From NCBI GenBank assembly GCA_036505615.1, contig DASXTB010000218.1:1-41238 (forward strand): a stretch of DNA of 41,238 nucleotides, written 5' to 3'. This stretch comes from DASXTB01 sp036505615. Its GTDB lineage: Bacteria; Acidobacteriota; UBA6911; JACQSX01. Made by a program: the position numbers and the translations under genes. This document shows positions 23,975-30,826 of this stretch, one piece after another; the stretch's first letter is position 1, and each line of letters begins with the position of its first letter. Under the pieces are notes generated by a model. It saw nothing but the letters and a program-made list of their open reading frames with translations, was not told where the DNA came from and did not search any database.

Positions 23975-24195
23975 ATTGCGGACTGGGGATTGCGGATTGC
24001 AGATTTGAAAGAGTATTGGACACGGATAGCACTGAATACACGGATGTGGCCCGGGCCCCCATCTGGGCCGATCTAAAGTCACGAGCATCGAGTGTCGCGG
24101 CCAGATGGGGCCCGCGCCACATCCGTGTATTCAGTGTTATCCGTGTCCAATACTCTTTCAAATCCGCAATCCGAATTCCGCAATCCGAAATCGAC
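23975..24195. repeat. Family-A long palindrome, copy 2
   Basis: The arms are at about 24002-24069 and 24099-24164, with the loop at about 24070-24098. The core GGACACGGATA...CACTGAATACACGGATGTGG is the same as in copy 1 (12512-12679). The outer stem differs: it is made of ATTGCGGATTGCAGATTTG words on the left and CAAATCCGCAATCCGAATTC words on the right. The loop carries GTCACGAGC, also found in copy 1 in inverted sense. It sits between divergent genes (M48 protease and rnhB), where a terminator is not needed, so termination is not the only role. Its right flank leaves about 30 bp to the rnhB start. Confidence 0.95.
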
Positions 24196-24224
24196 TCACC
24201 GTGTTAACATAAAGCCAAAAAGTC

Positions 24225-25292
24225 ATGCCTTTGGATTTGCAGAAACTTTCAGTACAGGAAATCCGCCAGCGCTACCTGATGGAAAACGCTTCTGTGTCCG
24301 GGCAAACTCTTGCAAAATTGCAGAAAGATCCGCGTGAGGGTGTCCGGGCCATCTACCGGATATTGGAGAAGCGGCGTCGCCAGCAAAAACGCGAGCACGT
24401 TCGGATGAAATCGCTCCTCTATTTTGAGGAGCTTCTCTGGAGCTCAGGGATCGAGCACGTCGCCGGAGTCGATGAAGTCGGAATTGGACCGCTGGCGGGT
24501 CCGGTGGTAGCCGCCGCGGTGATTTTTCCTCCTCATACGTTCATCGACGGCATTGATGATTCCAAGAAGCTGGACCCGGAGCAACGCTTGCGGCTGCGCG
24601 ACGTGATCCTGAAACAGGCACTGGCTCACTCCATCGGCCTGGTAGAAGTTGAAGATGTGGATCGCCTCAACATCTATCATGCCGGGCTGGAGGCGATGCG
24701 GCGCGCTATTTACCTCTTGCCCGTTCCGCCCAGGCACGTGCTGGTAGATGCCCGGCAGATCCCCGATTTGAATATCCCCCAAAACAAATTCGACAAAGGC
24801 GACGGCATCAACTTCTCCATCGCCGCTGCCAGCATTCTAGCCAAGACTCATCGTGACGCACTCATGGACGAGCTGCACCAGCAATATCCTCAGTACGGCT
24901 TCAAGAACCACAAGGGATATTCCACCAAAGAACACCAGAGAGCTTTGCAGGAACACGGCCCGTGTCCCATACATCGCCGATCCTTTCCTTTCGTCCGCGA
25001 AGTGTGCGGAAAATTCAGCGAAACCTTCTATCTCTTAAAGAGGGAGTTATACGGCGCCGCTACGCCCGTCTGCCTCAAAGAGGTTGAGGACCGATTTCTT
25101 TCCATGGAAGGGGTATTGACCGAATACGAGCTGCGAAAGCTGAGAATTTGTTCTAAACGCCTCTGGGTACAGATGTCGTCCAAGTCGAAGGTCCAAGGTC
25201 AAAAGTCGAAGGTCACTCGTGATCAGTCGACGGCAACGGCGCTCGTAATTATCTCCGGGGAAAGTGCCGGTGAGGATCTGCCTCCGGAATAG
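24225..25292 (+). CDS. rnhB: Ribonuclease HII with N- and C-terminal extensions
   Basis: Removes ribonucleotides from DNA:RNA hybrids. The catalytic residues are Asp83 and Glu84 (GVDEVGIGPLAGPVVAAAV), Asp175 (HVLVDAR) and Asp211 (AKTHRD); KGD and IAAASILAK are also typical. The usual Gly-Arg-Gly in the first motif reads Gly-Ile-Gly (Ile87). The N-terminal 75 residues, with LSVQEIRQRYL and DPREGVRAI, match the RNA-binding extension seen in Bacillus-type RNase HII. Beyond about residue 320 the protein is not RNase H: SSKSKVQGQKSKVTRDQS is translated from an intergenic-type repeat (AAGTCGAAGGTCCAAGGTC) at about 25183-25225. The stop may have been lost and the frame extended into the repeat. Confidence 0.93.
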   Translation: MPLDLQKLSVQEIRQRYLMENASVSGQTLAKLQKDPREGVRAIYRILEKRRRQQKREHVRMKSLLYFEELLWSSGIEHVAGVDEVGIGPLAGPVVAAAVIFPPHTFIDGIDDSKKLDPEQRLRLRDVILKQALAHSIGLVEVEDVDRLNIYHAGLEAMRRAIYLLPVPPRHVLVDARQIPDLNIPQNKFDKGDGINFSIAAASILAKTHRDALMDELHQQYPQYGFKNHKGYSTKEHQRALQEHGPCPIHRRSFPFVREVCGKFSETFYLLKRELYGAATPVCLKEVEDRFLSMEGVLTEYELRKLRICSKRLWVQMSSKSKVQGQKSKVTRDQSTATALVIISGESAGEDLPPE

Positions 25293-25314
25293 CGACCTCG
25301 GCGAGCGAAGAGTG

Positions 25315-25372
25315 AAAGGTCAAACCTGCTAACTTGCCAACCTGTTGACCTGCGAACCTGATGGCCTGCCTA
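25315..25372. repeat. Tandem-word repeat (AACCTGCTAACTTGCCAACC type)
   Basis: Between the convergent rnhB and cysteine synthase genes lies a run of related words: CAAACCTGCTAACTTGCCAA, then CCTGTTGACCTGCGAACCTG and ATGGCCTGCC. The complement (GGTTGGCAAGTTAGCAGG) shares GCAAGTTAGC with the outer end of the family-A palindrome at 12512. The word AAGTCGAAGGTCAA at 25183-25225 may be the degenerate left half. It is not a clean hairpin. Confidence 0.5.
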
Positions 25373-25374
25373 CT

Positions 25375-26346
25375 CTATGTCCTCTGCGTGGCGCCAACGG
25401 GCTCTTGATAGACACCGGCGTAGAGATCGTGAGACAGATACCGTTCGCCCAAGTCCGGGAGAACAGCCACCAAGCGCTTTCCCGTGCCCAGAGACTTACC
25501 TACGCGGAGTGCCGCCCAAGCGACGGCGCCCGATGAGATTCCAACGAAGATGCCTTCCTCCCTTGCCAGCCGGCGGGCAGTGTCGCGCGAATCTTCGTAG
25601 GTTACCTTCACGATCTCATCGATAATCTCCACGTTGAGGACCTTGGGGATGAAACCGGCGCCGATGCCCTGTATCTTATGGGGCCCTGGCTTCTCTCCTG
25701 AAAGCACGGCAGACTCGATCGGCTCGACGGCGAAAATCCTAACGCCTGGCATTTTTTCCTTTAAGACTTCGCCCACCCCGGTGACCGTTCCACCCGTTCC
25801 GACGCCCGCAACAAGAGCATCCAGGCGGCCTTCGGTTGCTTCGAGAATTTCAACCGCCGTTGTTCTTCGGTGGACTTCGGGATTGGCCGGATTGTCGAAC
25901 TGCTGCGGCATGAAAGAATCGGGCGTCTCCGACAGCAGTTCCTCTGCCTTGATGATGGCCCCACCCATTCCCTCTGAATCAGGCGTCAGTACAATTTGCG
26001 CTCCCAGCGCTGCCAGCACGCGGCGTCGCTCCAGCGTCATCGTGTCAGGCATGGTAAGAATCAGCCGATAACCCAACACCGCTGCCGCCATGGCCAAGCC
26101 AATCCCGGTATTGCCGCTGGTCGGCTCAATCAAGGTCGTCTTTCCCCTCTGGATCTTGCCTTCTTTTTCTGCAGCCTGCACCATCGCGGCGCCAATACGG
26201 TCTTTGACGCTCCACATCGGATTGAAGGACTCCAGCTTAACGAGGACCTCGCAAGAATCCGCGTCCACAAGCCGGTTTAACCGGACCAAGGGCGTGTAGC
26301 CGATTAGCTCCAGAATATTGTTCGCAAGCAAAGGTCGCTGGCGCAT
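25375..26346 (-). CDS. cysK: Cysteine synthase (O-acetylserine sulfhydrylase), CysK/CysM family
   Basis: A PLP enzyme of 323 residues from ATG 26346 that joins sulfide to O-acetylserine. Motifs: LELIGYTPLVRLNRL at the N-terminus, SFNPMWSVKDR with the PLP Lys48, EPTSGNTGIGLAMAAA near residue 75, PQQFDNPANPEVHRRTTAVEI near 145 and GVGTGGTVTGVGEVLKEK near 178. CysK usually reads N-P-[AG]-x-S-V-K-D-R, so the Met-Trp pair before Ser is a little unusual. ATG 26346 fits family N-termini; the frame runs 35 codons further upstream without support. It is convergent with rnhB. A link to the NifS sulfur route is only through shared cysteine metabolism. Confidence 0.93.
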   Translation of the reverse strand: MRQRPLLANNILELIGYTPLVRLNRLVDADSCEVLVKLESFNPMWSVKDRIGAAMVQAAEKEGKIQRGKTTLIEPTSGNTGIGLAMAAAVLGYRLILTMPDTMTLERRRVLAALGAQIVLTPDSEGMGGAIIKAEELLSETPDSFMPQQFDNPANPEVHRRTTAVEILEATEGRLDALVAGVGTGGTVTGVGEVLKEKMPGVRIFAVEPIESAVLSGEKPGPHKIQGIGAGFIPKVLNVEIIDEIVKVTYEDSRDTARRLAREEGIFVGISSGAVAWAALRVGKSLGTGKRLVAVLPDLGERYLSHDLYAGVYQEPVGATQRT

Positions 26347-26588
26347 GGGTTCGGATTGATTGACTCTCCACAGGAATTCTGAGAGACACAAAGCAAGTAT
26401 GTCAAGCCCATCGCAGGTGTCGCATGCCGTTGTTTGCAAAAGACAGCCCACCGCGGCGATCTTCCGCGCGGGAGGCGACGTGGCATTTCCACGTTTTCAG
26501 TCGTAAGGCGTGTCTGGGGCGCGCCGGAGGCGCGCGCTGGAGCTTCTACATTTTCTCACGCTGCCGTGCGCTGCAAATCAAAATCTTC

Positions 26589-26953
26589 GTCCGCGAAGCG
26601 GACCAATAGCAGTAGCCGGGGGTGCCCAGGCGCGAAGCGCCAGGCACCCCCGGTAAACGGTCCCCAATTTCGCCCGGAGCGCGCAAGCGGTCCCATCAGT
26701 TTCGGCAGGCGGCAGTCATCGATGCCTCAATCCTAAAATATAGCGCTTTTTATACTGCACCCGATGAGCAAGCCTCCATCTCGACTACACACCGGGCTGC
26801 CGAGGAATTTGCGACGGAAAAATGAAAAGGAAACGAAGGGAAAAATGGGACCGCTTGCGCGGTCCGTTTCCGTGTGGTGAATCCATGACCGGGGGTGCCT
26901 GGCGCTTTGCGCCTGGGCACCCCCGGCTACTGTTATTGGTCCGCTTCGCGGAC
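26589..26953. repeat. Family-F long inverted repeat (66-nt arms, nested)
   Basis: Left arm 26589-26654 and right arm 26888-26953 are complementary over 66 nt with two mismatches. Each arm is itself made of two smaller palindromes: GTCCGCGAAGCGGAC, and GGGGGTGCC-CAGGCGC with its mirror. Between them a second inverted repeat GCGCAAGCGGTCCCAT (26681-26696 with 26845-26860, perfect) encloses about 148 bp of unique sequence. So the element can form either one large cruciform or several small hairpins. It has the outline of a MITE, but no target-site duplication was evident. Confidence 0.95.
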
Positions 26954-26975
26954 AGGGAGCGCCGGAGGCGCGCTA

Positions 26976-26997
26976 GAGACGGCCGTCAGGCCGTCTC
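26976..26997. repeat. Family-G hairpin, copy 2
   Basis: GAGACGGCC-GTCA-GGCCGTCTC: 9-nt perfect arms and a 4-nt loop, one base different from copy 1 (1658-1679). It is followed after a few bases by CCTTTTTTTT on the plus strand, so in that direction it could also terminate. Confidence 0.8.
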
Positions 26998-27078
26998 TCC
27001 GATCATCCTTTTTTTTCACAAAATCGCCTCCTCGCCGAGCGCCCAGGGCGTGCACACGCCAAACTCCCTCGTGCGCAT

Positions 27079-27585
27079 TTACGGGCGTCTTGGAGCAGTT
27101 TGCGGTCTGCTAAACAAACCCGGCTGGGGCACTGGTTTTAGTCCAGGCCCCTTGCCGGAGCGGCTACGGGTGGCCGCTCGCCTAAGATAAAGGATCCGCA
27201 TCCCTCGTTTGGTAAGCTTTCGATCCAGACCTTGCTTCTCCATATTTGGCTTTGGTTGCCTGGACTGTTTTCGTGATACAGGAAGGATGACTTCTCCATG
27301 GCGGGGCGGACCTTCTGAAATCTCTACGGTCGCCGGTTCGATTTTGGGGGCTTCCCAGCGAGTCGTAAACGAGACCCGAGCCTGCCGCAACTGTCCCAGT
27401 GTGGCATTTGAATATTTCTTTCCAGCATCGGTCTGAGATCGTGATTCCCGCGCCAAACGCACCAGATCAGATTCCTGAACTTCCTGGCCGGAAAGCGACC
27501 GCCTTGACTGCTGCGGGTAGGCCCAGGGGCACATACTCGCGAGGGCTAGGCAAGCGACCGGCAGAAGCCTTTGCATTTTCTTCAT
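27079..27585 (-). CDS. Small exported protein of unknown function, repeat-derived C-terminus
   Basis: A 168-residue protein starting at ATG 27585, with GGAGG 7 nt upstream. The signal peptide is MKKMQRLLPVACLALASM followed by CPWAYPQ, cleaved probably after YPQ or Ala. The middle (DLVRLARESRSQTDAGKKYSN, then LRQARVSFTTRWEAPK) is helical and charged and resembles no family I know. After about residue 120 the sequence becomes Arg/Pro-rich (RRAATRSRSGKGPGLKPVP) and is encoded by a hairpin-rich stretch with GAGCGGC-TACGGGTG-GCCGCTC at 27158-27179. This tail is probably translated intergenic repeat. It is divergent from the cyclase gene, 68 bp away. Confidence 0.65.
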   Translation of the reverse strand: MKKMQRLLPVACLALASMCPWAYPQQSRRSLSGQEVQESDLVRLARESRSQTDAGKKYSNATLGQLRQARVSFTTRWEAPKIEPATVEISEGPPRHGEVILPVSRKQSRQPKPNMEKQGLDRKLTKRGMRILYLRRAATRSRSGKGPGLKPVPQPGLFSRPQTAPRRP

Positions 27586-27618
27586 TTCATCACCTCCATC
27601 ACACATAACTTGCGATCA

Positions 27619-27630
27619 CGCAAATTTGCG
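27619..27630. promoter_or_regulatory. 12-bp palindrome CGCAAATTTGCG in the divergent promoter region
   Basis: A perfect palindrome, overlapped by TTGCG-ATCA-CGCAA (27610-27623), in the 68-bp space between the small exported protein and the cyclase gene. TAGAAT at 27640-27645 could be the cyclase -10 box. The site may bind a regulator shared by both genes. No such palindrome was noticed elsewhere. Confidence 0.4.
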
Positions 27631-27653
27631 AAAAATAGTTAGAATAGAGTGTC

Positions 27654-29663
27654 ATGGCTGCCGGAAAGAAGATCTCCAAGCCCTTGGCACTCTTAACGTT
27701 GGCATTCCTTTGCGTTGTTGTCAGTTGGATTGCCGGCAAGGTCGGTTACTTCAGGGCGTTGGAAGTGAAAACGGTGGACGTCCGATTTCGTCTGCTTTCC
27801 GATCAAAAATCCGCCTCGTCGGACATCGTCATAGTGAAAATCGATGACCGGAGCCTGAAAGAGCTCCAAGATGACCCCGCAATAGGACGATTCCCCTGGC
27901 CTCGCGACGTCTATGCCGAGTTGCTCAAGTTTACGCGACACGGAGGAGCCAAGTTAGTTGCGTTTGATTTGATGTTCCTAGAACCCGATATGCGTAATCC
28001 GGATTCGGATCAGGAACTGGCAAACGAGACAAAAAAAGCAGGGAATGTGATTCACTCCATGCTGCCCGTGGAACAGGATCCTCGATACGCGCCCGATCCA
28101 GTCTTGCTTGAAAAAAACTCCATTCTGACCCAAGGCAATTTCCCTGAAATTCGATATCTAGATTTTCCGCTCGAATCGATAGCAAGAAATGCGCGCAGCC
28201 TGGGGCATGTGGCGAATCGTTTGGAGGAAGATGGCTCCTGGCGCCGCTCACTGATCCTGGTCTCCTGCAGAAACCGTCTATTACCTTCCCTTAGCCTGGC
28301 GGCAGCCTTGTCGGCTCAGGGTCTCGATGCCCACGCGATTGAAGTCCGGAACCGCCAAGTGATCGCCGGTTCGATACGCGCGCCGCTGGACGAAGAGTGG
28401 TGGTTGCCAATTTGGTTTAATGGTCCTCCCGAAACGTACAAAACTTACAGTTTCAGCCAGATTTTTTACTCGCAGATCCAGATCGAGAATAACCAGAAGC
28501 CGATCTTGGATCCTTCAGTGTTCGAAAACAAAATAGTTCTTGTGGGGCAGGCTGCCACTGGTTTGTCTGACCTTTTTACTACTCCCTACAGCGGCAGTGC
28601 GCGAGATGAGAAATTGCAGCAGCAGGGCACAGGAGTACGCCTGGGGAGAATGCCGGGGGTGGAAATACACGCCAACGTTCTGGATGATTTGCTGCACAAT
28701 CGCTACCTGATACAGCTGTCCCCCTGGTTGAGCTGGCTATTGGGCACCATCTTTCTCTCTTTAGCTCTGGCGTTGGTCCTTTATGTGCCCCTCACTGTCG
28801 CCGCACCCGCGGTAGTGGCGCAGTTGGCAGTATATCTGGCTCTGACGCAGCTTGCCTTTACGCGGCATATCCAATTGCCCGTGGTCTCGGTGGTTTTCTC
28901 CTGGAGCTTGTCGGTGATTCTTGGATTTGCTTACCAGTACTGGATCGAGGGAGCAGAGAAACGAAAGGTAAGCCGCATCTTCTCACGCTATGTCTCCAAG
29001 GATGTTTACCACCAGCTGCTGGACAACCCCGCCGCTGCCGAGTTGGGCGGAAAGCGCGCGCTCATCACTGTTTTGTTTTCTGATCTGCGCGGTTTTACTT
29101 CCATTTCCGAAAAACTGTCGCCCGAGGCGATGATCGCGCAGTTGAACGAGTATTTTTCTGAGATGGTGAAGATTGTTTTCCAGCATCAGGGAACGATCGA
29201 CAAGTTTGTGGGCGATATGATCATGGCGCTTTTTAATGCGCCACTCTCCGATCCGGAGCACGCCGATCACGCCGTCCAGTGCGGTATTGCAATGAACCGC
29301 AGGCTGGAGCAGATGAACGAAGGGTGGAGAAGGCAGGGGCGGCCGGAACTGCACTGCGGCGTAGGAATCAACAGCGGAGACATGGTAGTGGGAAACGTGG
29401 GGGCGGAAACGATTCGCAGCTACACAGTTATTGGAGACAATGTAAATCTTGGGTCGCGGCTGGAGTCGCAGTGTAAAGAGTACAAGGCTGAAATCATCAT
29501 CAGCGAGTACACGCGTGCTTTGCTCAAGCATGATTATCCAATGCAGGAACTCGGTGACGTGCTGGTAAAAGGAAAGTCCCGCCCGGTAAAAATCTTTCGG
29601 GTTTTCTATCAGACCGACGCCGTATCGAAGCCCAGGCTGGAAAAAGAAAAAGTGGCGCCCTGA
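27654..29663 (+). CDS. Adenylate/guanylate cyclase with CHASE2 sensor domain
   Basis: A 669-residue membrane receptor cyclase. One N-terminal helix (LALLTLAFLCVVVSWIAG) leads to an extracytoplasmic CHASE2 domain of about 320 residues, with VDVRFRLL, IVIVKIDDRSL and GAKLVAFDLMFLEPD, and ending in VLVGQAATGLSDLFTTPY and MPGVEIHANVLDDLL. Three helices follow (about 360-435), then the class III catalytic domain. The metal Asp is in VLFSDLRGFTSISEKL near 475 and the second in IDKFVGDMIMALF near 520, with GVGINSGDMVVGNVGAE and YTVIGDNVNLGSRLE. All catalytic positions are present; Lys in IDKFVGD and Asp in IGDNVN favour ATP over GTP. Its product could act on the MscS-cNMP channel at 21224. Confidence 0.96.
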   Translation: MAAGKKISKPLALLTLAFLCVVVSWIAGKVGYFRALEVKTVDVRFRLLSDQKSASSDIVIVKIDDRSLKELQDDPAIGRFPWPRDVYAELLKFTRHGGAKLVAFDLMFLEPDMRNPDSDQELANETKKAGNVIHSMLPVEQDPRYAPDPVLLEKNSILTQGNFPEIRYLDFPLESIARNARSLGHVANRLEEDGSWRRSLILVSCRNRLLPSLSLAAALSAQGLDAHAIEVRNRQVIAGSIRAPLDEEWWLPIWFNGPPETYKTYSFSQIFYSQIQIENNQKPILDPSVFENKIVLVGQAATGLSDLFTTPYSGSARDEKLQQQGTGVRLGRMPGVEIHANVLDDLLHNRYLIQLSPWLSWLLGTIFLSLALALVLYVPLTVAAPAVVAQLAVYLALTQLAFTRHIQLPVVSVVFSWSLSVILGFAYQYWIEGAEKRKVSRIFSRYVSKDVYHQLLDNPAAAELGGKRALITVLFSDLRGFTSISEKLSPEAMIAQLNEYFSEMVKIVFQHQGTIDKFVGDMIMALFNAPLSDPEHADHAVQCGIAMNRRLEQMNEGWRRQGRPELHCGVGINSGDMVVGNVGAETIRSYTVIGDNVNLGSRLESQCKEYKAEIIISEYTRALLKHDYPMQELGDVLVKGKSRPVKIFRVFYQTDAVSKPRLEKEKVAP

Positions 29664-29669
29664 AGTGCA

Positions 29670-29839
29670 TATTTACGAACACGCAAAGGGCGCGGGAGAG
29701 TGGGAGAGTGGGGGAGTGGGGGAGCAGGAGATTTCCGGTGATACAGATAGGCATGGTGGGATCTCCCACTCACCCAATCACCCGCTCTCCCACCACTCTC
29801 CCGCGCCCTTTGTGTCTTTGTGTTGAGTATTCGTAAATA
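29670..29839. repeat. Family-B long palindrome (GGGAGAGTGGG words)
   Basis: Left arm at about 29670-29732: ATTTACGAA, CAAAGGGCGCGGGAGAGTGG, then repeats of GGGAGAGTGG. Right arm at about 29761-29839 is its inverted counterpart with some small insertions. The innermost pair is GGAGAT with ATCTCC; the loop is TTCCGGTGATACAGATAGGC followed by ATGGTGGG. The base carries CACAAAGACACAAAGGGCG on one side and CACGCAAAGGGCG on the other, so one arm has gained or lost one word. It lies between two co-directional genes, starting 6 bp after the cyclase stop. Confidence 0.9.
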
Positions 29840-29866
29840 ATCCAGGCGCGCGGCTAGAATTCTTAC

Positions 29867-30703
29867 ATGAAGAACAATCTTCTCTCTCTGCACGGAGGAC
29901 ACAGCACCTACGGTGACGGTACAGGCCGTCTGGAAGACTTTGCGCAGGCCGCCACCGAGCGCGGCATGGTCGCTTTCGGATTCTCAGAGCACATGCCACG
30001 CCCGGACAAATACTGGTACCCAGGTGAGAGCCCGGGCCGGAATTCCAGCGAGAACTTTCAACGTTACGTACAGGAAGCCCGAGCCGTACAAGCGCACTTT
30101 CGAGGGAAAACAGAAATCCTGGTGGGAGCGGAACTGGAGTTGATCCCCGGGCTGGAACACTTTTTGGGCGATTTTTTGAGCCGGTTCCAGTTGGATTACT
30201 GCGTTGGCTCAGTGCATTTTGTCCATGATGTCGGCTTCGATTTCTCCGCCGATCTGTACCGAGAGGCCATCGAAAAGTGTGGAGGGTTGGAAGCCTTCTG
30301 TCTTGCTTACCTGGACACGATGCAGTTGATGATCCAAAGCATTCGTTTCCAGGTGCTGGCACATTTCGACCTGTTCAAGGTATTCAGCCCGGACGCCGTT
30401 CCGATCACAGACGCAATGCGCTCTAAGGTTTCTGAATTGATGGAATGCATCGCCTCCCGCGACCTGATGCTGGACATTAACGCCCGCGGGCTTCTGAAAC
30501 CGTGCCGCGAGATTTATCCTTCGCTGGAAATTCTACGCATTGCCCACAAACATGATGTCGCCATTACGTTGGGCGATGACTCCCATGCCCCAAGCGAAGT
30601 GGGCAAGAACCTGGACGTGGCGATAGAGCATGCACGGCAGGCCGGATACTCTCAACTCTCTTTTCTGCGGGCAGATGGGAACCGTGACTGTGTGGAATTA
30701 TGA
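29867..30703 (+). CDS. PHP-domain phosphatase, histidinol-phosphatase HisK/HisJ type
   Basis: A 278-residue polymerase-and-histidinol-phosphatase fold enzyme with a trinuclear metal site. The four motifs are all visible: HGGHSTYGDG at residues 8-17 (His-x-x-His, where the family often has His-x-His), FSEHM near 39-43, ELE near 85-90, GSVHFVH near 112, AHFDLFK near 165 and GDDSHAP near 237. HisK converts histidinol phosphate to histidinol in histidine synthesis, but no other his gene is in the window, and PHP phosphatases also act on other substrates, so I give no symbol. The start has weak context. Its TGA stop abuts the family-C repeat. Confidence 0.87.
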   Translation: MKNNLLSLHGGHSTYGDGTGRLEDFAQAATERGMVAFGFSEHMPRPDKYWYPGESPGRNSSENFQRYVQEARAVQAHFRGKTEILVGAELELIPGLEHFLGDFLSRFQLDYCVGSVHFVHDVGFDFSADLYREAIEKCGGLEAFCLAYLDTMQLMIQSIRFQVLAHFDLFKVFSPDAVPITDAMRSKVSELMECIASRDLMLDINARGLLKPCREIYPSLEILRIAHKHDVAITLGDDSHAPSEVGKNLDVAIEHARQAGYSQLSFLRADGNRDCVEL

Positions 30704-30826
30704 ATGAAGAATTAAGAATTAAGAATTAAGAATGAAGAATTAATATTGTAGGTTATCGACCGAGTTTTACGTCCTTAATTCTTCATTCTTAATTCTTCAT
30801 TCTTAATTCTTCATTCTTAATTCTTC
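30696..30826. repeat. Family-C palindrome of AATTAAGAATGAAG words
   Basis: The left arm (about 30696-30743) is built from GAATGAA and GAATTAA words, the right arm (about 30775-30826) from TTAATTC and TTCATTC words. The arms pair in several registers because the words are near-identical. The loop at about 30744-30774 is TATTGTAGGTTATCGACCGA followed by GTTTTACGTCC. It lies between convergent genes; the plus-strand PHP gene stops at its left edge and the minus-strand amidotransferase gene reads 12 codons into it before its TAA at 30791-30789. Confidence 0.95.

Larger units (their letters stand above)
26452..27078. other. Non-coding region filled with nested palindromes
   Basis: No frame here has a ribosome-binding site or recognisable domain; the short frames on both strands are translations of repeats. 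The region contains GCGCCGGAGGCGC palindromes at both outer ends (26521 and about 26959), the family-F long inverted repeat (26589-26953), an inner 16-nt inverted repeat (26681-26696 with 26845-26860), a unique centre of about 148 bp (26697-26844) and a family-G hairpin (26976-26997). The promoter of the cysteine synthase gene should be in 26347-26580. Confidence 0.75.

Noticed and set aside
23882..24088. N-terminal extension of the M48 protease frame
   Set aside because: It translates the family-A palindrome and interrupts nothing conserved; the GGAGG site and signal peptide fix the start at 23881.
26589..26953. Insertion sequence with terminal inverted repeats
   Set aside because: No transposase frame lies between the arms and no target-site duplication was found by eye; at most it is a non-autonomous element.
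26622..27190. Several short plus-strand frames that could be small genes
   Set aside because: They translate the family-F and family-G palindromes, give Arg/Pro-rich low-complexity peptides, and lack ribosome-binding sites.
30696..30826. Regularly spaced short repeats that might suggest a CRISPR array
   Set aside because: The words are 7-8 nt, follow each other without spacers and are mirrored into a palindrome; there are no unique spacers of constant length and no cas genes.
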